A model generated the notes under the pieces. It was not told the origin of the DNA and did not search any database. It worked only from the letters and a program-made list of their open reading frames with translations. Source: Phaeoceros laevis (lineage: Eukaryota; Anthocerotophyta; Anthocerotopsida; Notothyladales). From it: a stretch of 34,430 nucleotides of DNA. Made by a program: the position numbers and the translations under genes. Position 1 is the first letter of the stretch, and each line of letters begins with the position of its first letter. Location: contig JBNGIQ010007634.1 in NCBI GenBank assembly GCA_049999765.1, positions 1 to 34,430 of the forward strand, written 5' to 3'. Shown here piece after piece: positions 30,187-34,430 of the stretch.

Positions 30187-31285
30187 CAAACGAAACCCCT
30201 GTCTGGCCGACAACGGACGGGCAGTTTGATGTTCATGGAAGGAGGATTTATTTATATGGTATTTCCCGGAACCCCCTGAAACGGCCAGGGTGTTTCGCGG
30301 TTTCCTTCTAACTGTCCTAGTCCAGCTGTCTGTACTTGGCTCTGCAGCGTTGAAGGTTTCCTTGGAGACGACTGTGGCCGGCTCCGGCCTACGGCTACCC
30401 GGCAGCGATGGCTCCGAGGACTACCCGGTAACGGTTCATATGTGTCCTCTGCTGAGCATTGGTTGAGAGTGTAGACCAAATACGATCTGGGGTTGTGGTT
30501 CGCTTTCGGAGCTGCCAGCCAATCTTTGCTTGTGCATCTTCGGGACCGTGGTGCATGTGATCTACAAGCCAGGTGATGATGTCTACACGCTTGGCATAGA
30601 CTTGCCGCAGCTGTGGAGGGTGTGAATTGGCGCTTTCCAGCTACAGAGTCACCACCTTCCTGGAGCGTTCCCTGCAGTGAGCTGGAAATGTGCTCAGCTC
30701 AGCAGCTCATGTATGTTTCGTGCTTGTTTGTTGTCATCCCAACCTGTTGCTGTCGCTGTGCTCAATTCCGGGGTTGGATAGATAGGCTTTGAGCTGTTGC
30801 CACTGTCTTTAAAACGTCTACTGACTCAGCCACGTATAGTGTTATCCACAAGTTGAACCAACCCTGGAGACTGTGTTTTTCCGGTGCTGGAATTCCCGCA
30901 CATCCCGTGCTCGGTTTTCATGCAATCCTGCTCAGCGACTGGTGCTAGGCTAGCCCCAGGATGGTGGTAAAATAAGCAGCAAGAAGCCTCCACTGTTTAG
31001 TGGCTAACCTTAAGGTGGTGCAATTGCTGGCAGGAGGCGAAGGCGCTGGGGGATGAGCTGCTTGGAGGAGAGCTGAAGGTGATGACAGACTGTTGTTGAG
31101 CTGAGCTGAATGAGCGTCTTGGATTTGTGCAACCGTTTCCATACTACTAGAATTTGCTGATATCTGCGGTCGTGGTGATTGCAGAAGTTGCAAAACTGTG
31201 GTTTCTAGAAGGACAACTCTAGCAGAAGTGCGAAGTCGTGAAGACTTGATTCCAACAGCTGGGAGGATTGAGTAGCTAGGGCAAG

Positions 31286-32197
31286 ATGAATGACCTACTA
31301 AGCGATGGCGGTAGGGGTGACACGAATGGAGCTGATTTGGAGGCAGGAACATCAGCTTCTCCGCTTCGCGAACAAGATCCCTCGGCGGTGGACATGAGCC
31401 ACTTCTTTCAGGAGGTGAATGACATAAAAAACTCCATGGCTCTGATCCGAAAGAGTTTGCACAGGTTGGAGGAGCTACATTCGCAAAGCAAGTCTGTCAC
31501 CAAGGCCTCTGCGATGAAGGAGTTGAAGGAGAAAATGGACAAGGACATCGATGATATCAGTCGGGTTGCTCATGCTTTGAAGGGGAAAGTGGAAGCACTG
31601 GATAGAGACAACATCGAGCATCGCAAGCAGAAGGGGTGTGGGGAAGGGACAAGCACTGACAGGACAAGGATGTCCATCACCACCACTTTGAAAAAGAAGC
31701 TCAAGGGGTTGATGGACGACTTCCGAGCTCTGAGGCAGAAGTTTCAAGACGAGTACCGCGAGGTTGTGGAGAGGAGATATTTCACTGTGACCGGCCAAAA
31801 GCCTGATGAGAAAACCATCGAGCAGCTGATCGATACAGGAGACAGTGAGCAGATATTTCAAAGAGCTATCCAAGAACAAGGGCGGGGCCAGATATTGGAC
31901 ACGGTAGCTGAGATTCAGGAGCGGCATGATGCTGTCAAGGACATCGAGAAGAAGCTGTTGGAGCTGCAGCAAGTATTTCTTGACATGGCTGTCTTGGTGG
32001 AGGCGCAGGGGGATCTTATTGACAACATCGAAAACCAGGTTTCCAAGGCAGTGGACCATGTGGCGAGAGGGACAGTGCAGCTGCAGAAAGCAAAGCGGTT
32101 ACAGAAAAGCAAGAGAAAGTGGATGTGCATTGGGATAATTATTCTGCTGATAATCATTATCATCATAATTGTTGTGATCAAGCCATGGAAGAAGTAG
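31286..32197 (+). CDS. SYP1-type syntaxin (Qa-SNARE)
   Basis: An intact, intronless frame of 303 residues. Qa-SNAREs sit on a target membrane and zip with R-, Qb- and Qc-SNAREs to drive vesicle fusion; the plant SYP1 group acts at the plasma membrane and cell plate. An N-terminal three-helix Habc domain covers about residues 35-165 (MSHFFQEVNDIKNSMALIRK to FQDEYREVVERRYFTVTG, the latter a plant SYP1 signature). The SNARE motif runs over about 208-270 with LELQQVFLDMAVLVEAQGDL; the central-layer Gln is at about residue 241. It ends in one membrane anchor, an Ile-rich stretch over about 280-297, and the short tail KPWKK. Assignment to the SYP11, SYP12 or SYP13 subgroup would need a tree. The ATG at 31286 gives the standard N-terminus. 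It reads away from the ankyrin gene. Confidence 0.92.
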   Translation: MNDLLSDGGRGDTNGADLEAGTSASPLREQDPSAVDMSHFFQEVNDIKNSMALIRKSLHRLEELHSQSKSVTKASAMKELKEKMDKDIDDISRVAHALKGKVEALDRDNIEHRKQKGCGEGTSTDRTRMSITTTLKKKLKGLMDDFRALRQKFQDEYREVVERRYFTVTGQKPDEKTIEQLIDTGDSEQIFQRAIQEQGRGQILDTVAEIQERHDAVKDIEKKLLELQQVFLDMAVLVEAQGDLIDNIENQVSKAVDHVARGTVQLQKAKRLQKSKRKWMCIGIIILLIIIIIIIVVIKPWKK

Positions 32198-32262
32198 TAG
32201 TAGTGCACTAGTCTAGCTTGGGCTTAGCTTCGATGGGAGCCAAGGAGTTGCTCTGGGAGACA

Positions 32263-32362
32263 NNNNNNNNNNNNNNNNNNNNNNNNNNNNNNNNNNNNNN
32301 NNNNNNNNNNNNNNNNNNNNNNNNNNNNNNNNNNNNNNNNNNNNNNNNNNNNNNNNNNNNNN
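32263..32362. other. Assembly gap (100 N)
   Basis: Exactly 100 unknown bases, the usual placeholder for a scaffold gap of unknown size. It starts 65 bases after the syntaxin stop, so the order of what follows relative to the syntaxin depends on scaffolding. Confidence 1.
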
Positions 32363-32793
32363 GGTGGAGGAAGATATGTACTAGTAGATGCTTTGGCCCG
32401 ACGTGTAACCATAGGTGGTGGGACCCAAGCCCGTTAACGCATTGGGGTTTCTTGTTAGGGGAGAGATGTGCTTTTACGTGCTTTCCAATTCATGTATGTA
32501 AACATGTGGCTGCTCTGCTGGGCTTGCTTGGGTGAGTGGTTGCCAAGATTCCTGAAACAGGTTTAATTACCAAGCGAATCTGGTTTGACCTGAATATTGT
32601 TAGAACTGCTATTGCAATTTTTGAGATTACAAGCTACCTAGGGCTCTTTTTTACTAGCGTCACAAGTTGTCACCATCCCACTGGCCAGCATGCAGTTGCC
32701 ATCATTCTTTGTTTCGATAGGGGAGCAGACATAACAAAGTAGTCTACGTATGGCACAAGACTGCTCGTACTAGGTTAGTTGCTGACCTCTACG
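32363..32793. other. Spacer, nothing recognisable
   Basis: Between the assembly gap and the inverted-repeat element. Short open frames only, with no known motif. Composition is unremarkable. Confidence 0.5.
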
Positions 32794-33104
32794 CAAGTAG
32801 TAGTAGTAAGGTGATTATAGTGTTTAGCCAACTCCACATGGGAATTGAACACCTCGCCAGGTTTTTCGACCGGCAACCGGGAGCTCCCCATCCAGGGACA
32901 TTCGTCGACGACCGGGAGCCCTCATCGGGCAAGCAGGTCGGTGACCGAAGGTGAAGAAAAGAAAGAGCCCGGACTTCGGCTAGCTTCCAACCTTGGCCCC
33001 GACCTTTTGGACCCGTGAAGCGCGTAATAAATTTAAAGTCTGTTTTTCTCTTCTTCTTGAGTTGGAGTTGGCAAAACACCATAACCATGTACTACTACTA
33101 CTTG
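32794..33104 (-). mobile_element. Non-autonomous terminal-inverted-repeat element (MITE-like)
   Basis: A 311-bp unit bounded by inverted repeats of about 44 nt: 32794-32837 (starting CAAGTAGTAGTAGTA, ending GCCAACTCCAC) and 33061-33104, whose reverse complement starts with the same 15 bases and ends GCCAACTCCAAC. The interior has no coding capacity and shares its blocks with the truncated copy at 27678-27925, in the opposite orientation. The family assignment (which DNA-transposon superfamily) is open; no clear target-site duplication is visible. Confidence 0.7.
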
Positions 33105-33314
33105 AGCCGCTATCCAACGGACAGTTTGGCCCTAGGGCTCGAGTCCCTTAACCGCCTACGTAGCCGCCACGCGTGGACACTTGTAATCCTGAGCTTAAAT
33201 TCTAACTGCAGTCAAGAATTAGCGATCAGGGTTAACTAGCCATCCTTACTTACATAGATCTGGTTCAAGCTGCAACTAATGCTAGCTAGTTAACCTGGTC
33301 CAACCTACCGGGTG

Positions 33315-33418
33315 GGTGCACCTTGGATCGAGGAGGATCGACATCGGGGGAGGAGCAAGGAAGGAAGGTGCAACTTGGATAGAGCAGGATCGATATCGGG
33401 GGAGGAGCAAGGAAGGAA
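33315..33418. repeat. 52-bp tandem duplication
   Basis: Two adjacent copies starting GGTGCA (33315 and 33367) share GGATCGA, ATCGGGGGAGGAGCAAGGAA and the GGAAGG end, with a handful of differences. Confidence 0.9.
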
Positions 33419-33627
33419 GGACGTTGTTTTATTAGTGATCATCGCTCGAGGAGGCTCATGTTGATGCTTTGAGAGCTCCCATGCATGCACCCTGGATACT
33501 TCTTGACCACGCGTATGTAGTCTACCATGGGTATTTCTTGGGTGCTGACACGATTGCGATCTGTGTTGATCCATTCATCCCATCCTATCCTCAGGTCCGG
33601 ATCCTCAGGCTGCTGCAGCGCACATCC

Positions 33628-33637
33628 AATATATAAA
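33628..33637 (+). promoter_or_regulatory. Possible TATA box of the P450 gene
   Basis: CCAATATATAAAG lies about 275 bases before the P450 ATG. It is a good match to a plant TATA box. A transcript starting about 30 bases downstream would have a 5' UTR of about 245 bases. Position and sequence only; not proven. Confidence 0.35.
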
Positions 33638-33907
33638 GCTGAGTAGTAGTAGCAGCTAATGTGTGCGTTTGTCTGTATAGTTGTGAGAGGTGTCGGCTCA
33701 AAACAGGATCCCCTTGCGCTTGCGCATGCTGTATGTACATGTGTGTAGATAAATTGTGCACGTGTAAGGCTAGCTATAGAGCCAGATATAGCCAGCGAGC
33801 TGGCAGCGCTTATAATTAGCCTAGCTAGGCCCGGCCCGGCCCAGCCCGGCCTCAATAATTAGGAAGGCTACAGGTCTCCGGATCGATATCCCTCAGGCTG
33901 GAGATAT

Positions 33908-34430
33908 ATGGCTTCCATGGCCTCGACCGGCCAGCAGCTGCTGCTAGCTAGCGCTGCAGCAGCTGTACGTGAGGATCATGTAGTGCCATATCTGCTTTCC
34001 GGTGAATTCAATTTCAAATTGTCGGATGCACTTGTTAGCGTTCCAGCTGGGGCGCTAAATGCCTACCTAAACAGCAGCAGCAGCAGCAGTAGCAGGAGGA
34101 GCTTGGAATTCATCAAGCAGCTTGCAATTGCAAGCAGCAGCGGTGGTAGTGGCGCCTTCGTGCTTCTCTCCTGCTTCTTCATCACTGCAGTTCTACTAGG
34201 CCTGTTGTTGCTGTTGTGGCGATCCGCATCCGTACGGCAGCAGCTGCCCCCGGGCCCCCGAGGCCACTGGCTGTTCGGCAGCCTCTTCCAGATGGTGCCC
34301 AGCACGGACGCCGCCGTGGAGCGCTGGTCCAGGGAGTACGGCCCCGTCTTCACCGCCTGGCTGGGCTTCCTGCCCACCATCTTCGTCACCGGCAGCGCCG
34401 AGGCGCGCGAGCTGCTGGTGAAGCGCGGCG
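33908..34430 (+). CDS. Cytochrome P450, N-terminal part, cut by window edge
   Basis: From ATG 33908 the frame stays open to the window end (174 residues). A membrane anchor (FVLLSCFFITAVLLGLLLLL, about 84-103) is followed by basic residues and the proline-rich hinge LPPGPRGHWLFGSLFQM (about 113-129), then ERWSREYGPVFTAWLG and PTIFVTGSAEARELLV, the usual start of a plant microsomal P450 catalytic domain. The heme-binding Cys region lies beyond the window. Unusually, about 80 residues precede the anchor, whereas most plant microsomal P450s start with it. This extension contains a Ser run from AGC repeats at about 34072-34092. A later start is possible, but no ATG lies in frame between the extension and the anchor. 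Function cannot be assigned from this part; substrate classes in plants range from hormones to phenolics. GC content rises sharply in this exon. Confidence 0.82.
   Translation, partial: MASMASTGQQLLLASAAAAVREDHVVPYLLSGEFNFKLSDALVSVPAGALNAYLNSSSSSSSRRSLEFIKQLAIASSSGGSGAFVLLSCFFITAVLLGLLLLLWRSASVRQQLPPGPRGHWLFGSLFQMVPSTDAAVERWSREYGPVFTAWLGFLPTIFVTGSAEARELLVKRG

Larger units (their letters stand above)
29542..31285. promoter_or_regulatory. Divergent intergenic region between ankyrin and syntaxin genes
   Basis: The ankyrin gene reads left and the syntaxin gene right, so both promoters must lie in these 1.74 kb. The left third (29701-30186) is packed with direct repeats and GGTTCGCSAAC-like motifs, described separately. 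The right two thirds (30190-31285) contain no recognisable gene and probably include the syntaxin promoter and 5' UTR. I did not find a convincing TATA box. Confidence 0.5.
33105..33907. other. Spacer and 5' flank of the P450 gene
   Basis: Contains a 52-bp tandem duplication and a TATA-like site, listed separately. Short CTAGCTAG-rich and GGCCCGGCCC-rich stretches occur at 33770-33860. No gene is seen. Confidence 0.5.

Noticed and set aside
30252-30479. Small minus-strand frame before the syntaxin
   Set aside because: 75 residues without recognisable motif in repeat-adjacent DNA; no supporting splice or start context.
31475-32059. Antisense frame of 194 codons inside the syntaxin
   Set aside because: It is the mirror of the conserved syntaxin coding sequence and has no motif of its own.
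1-34430. tRNA or rRNA genes
   Set aside because: I looked for tRNA-like and rRNA-like stretches while reading and saw none. A tRNA scan would be decisive.

Overview
The window reads as nuclear DNA of a seed-free land plant (bryophyte, lycophyte or fern grade). The evidence is a long intronless plant-type PPR protein, a plasma-membrane-type plant syntaxin, the start of a plant microsomal P450, and a complete dynein heavy chain gene, which land plants keep only where sperm are flagellated. Introns are short (about 50-200 bp, GT-AG) and genes are spaced by one to two kilobases of repeat-bearing DNA. I cannot name the species. One 100-base run of N marks an assembly gap.

Layout. 1-2051: a fragmentary coding region with a charged motif like that of a plant FYVE-type protein family. 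2052-5108 (-): a PLS-class PPR protein of 1018 residues with internally amplified repeats. 5109-6475: spacer holding a decayed PPR fragment, a 28-nt-arm hairpin and a short palindrome. 6476-26063 (+): a dynein heavy chain. I assembled it by hand as 46 exons whose splice phases all agree, giving about 4710 residues from tail to the C-terminal end, with no frameshift. 26340 to about 27284 (-): an unrecognised multi-exon gene, tail-to-tail with the dynein. 27285-27988: tandem repeats and a truncated transposon copy. 27989-29541 (-): a small ankyrin-repeat protein in six confident exons plus one inferred. 29542-31285: the divergent spacer between the ankyrin and syntaxin genes, with stacked direct repeats and a recurring GGTTCGCSAAC-like motif. 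31286-32197 (+): an intronless SYP1-type Qa-SNARE. 32198-33907: gap, a 311-bp terminal-inverted-repeat element of the same family as the copy near 27.8 kb, and a 52-bp tandem duplication. 33908-34430 (+): the N-terminal part of a cytochrome P450 running off the window.

The genes do not form an operon or an obvious pathway. The dynein would serve motility of sperm flagella (inference from its family), the PPR protein organelle RNA processing, the syntaxin secretion, and the P450 specialised or hormone metabolism at the ER. The most notable biology is the dynein: its main ATPase site (AAA1) keeps Walker A and B but has a lysine where dyneins carry the sensor-I asparagine, it has an insertion of roughly 115 residues between AAA2 and AAA3, and its introns are very unevenly distributed. 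No clearly new multi-gene system is evident.
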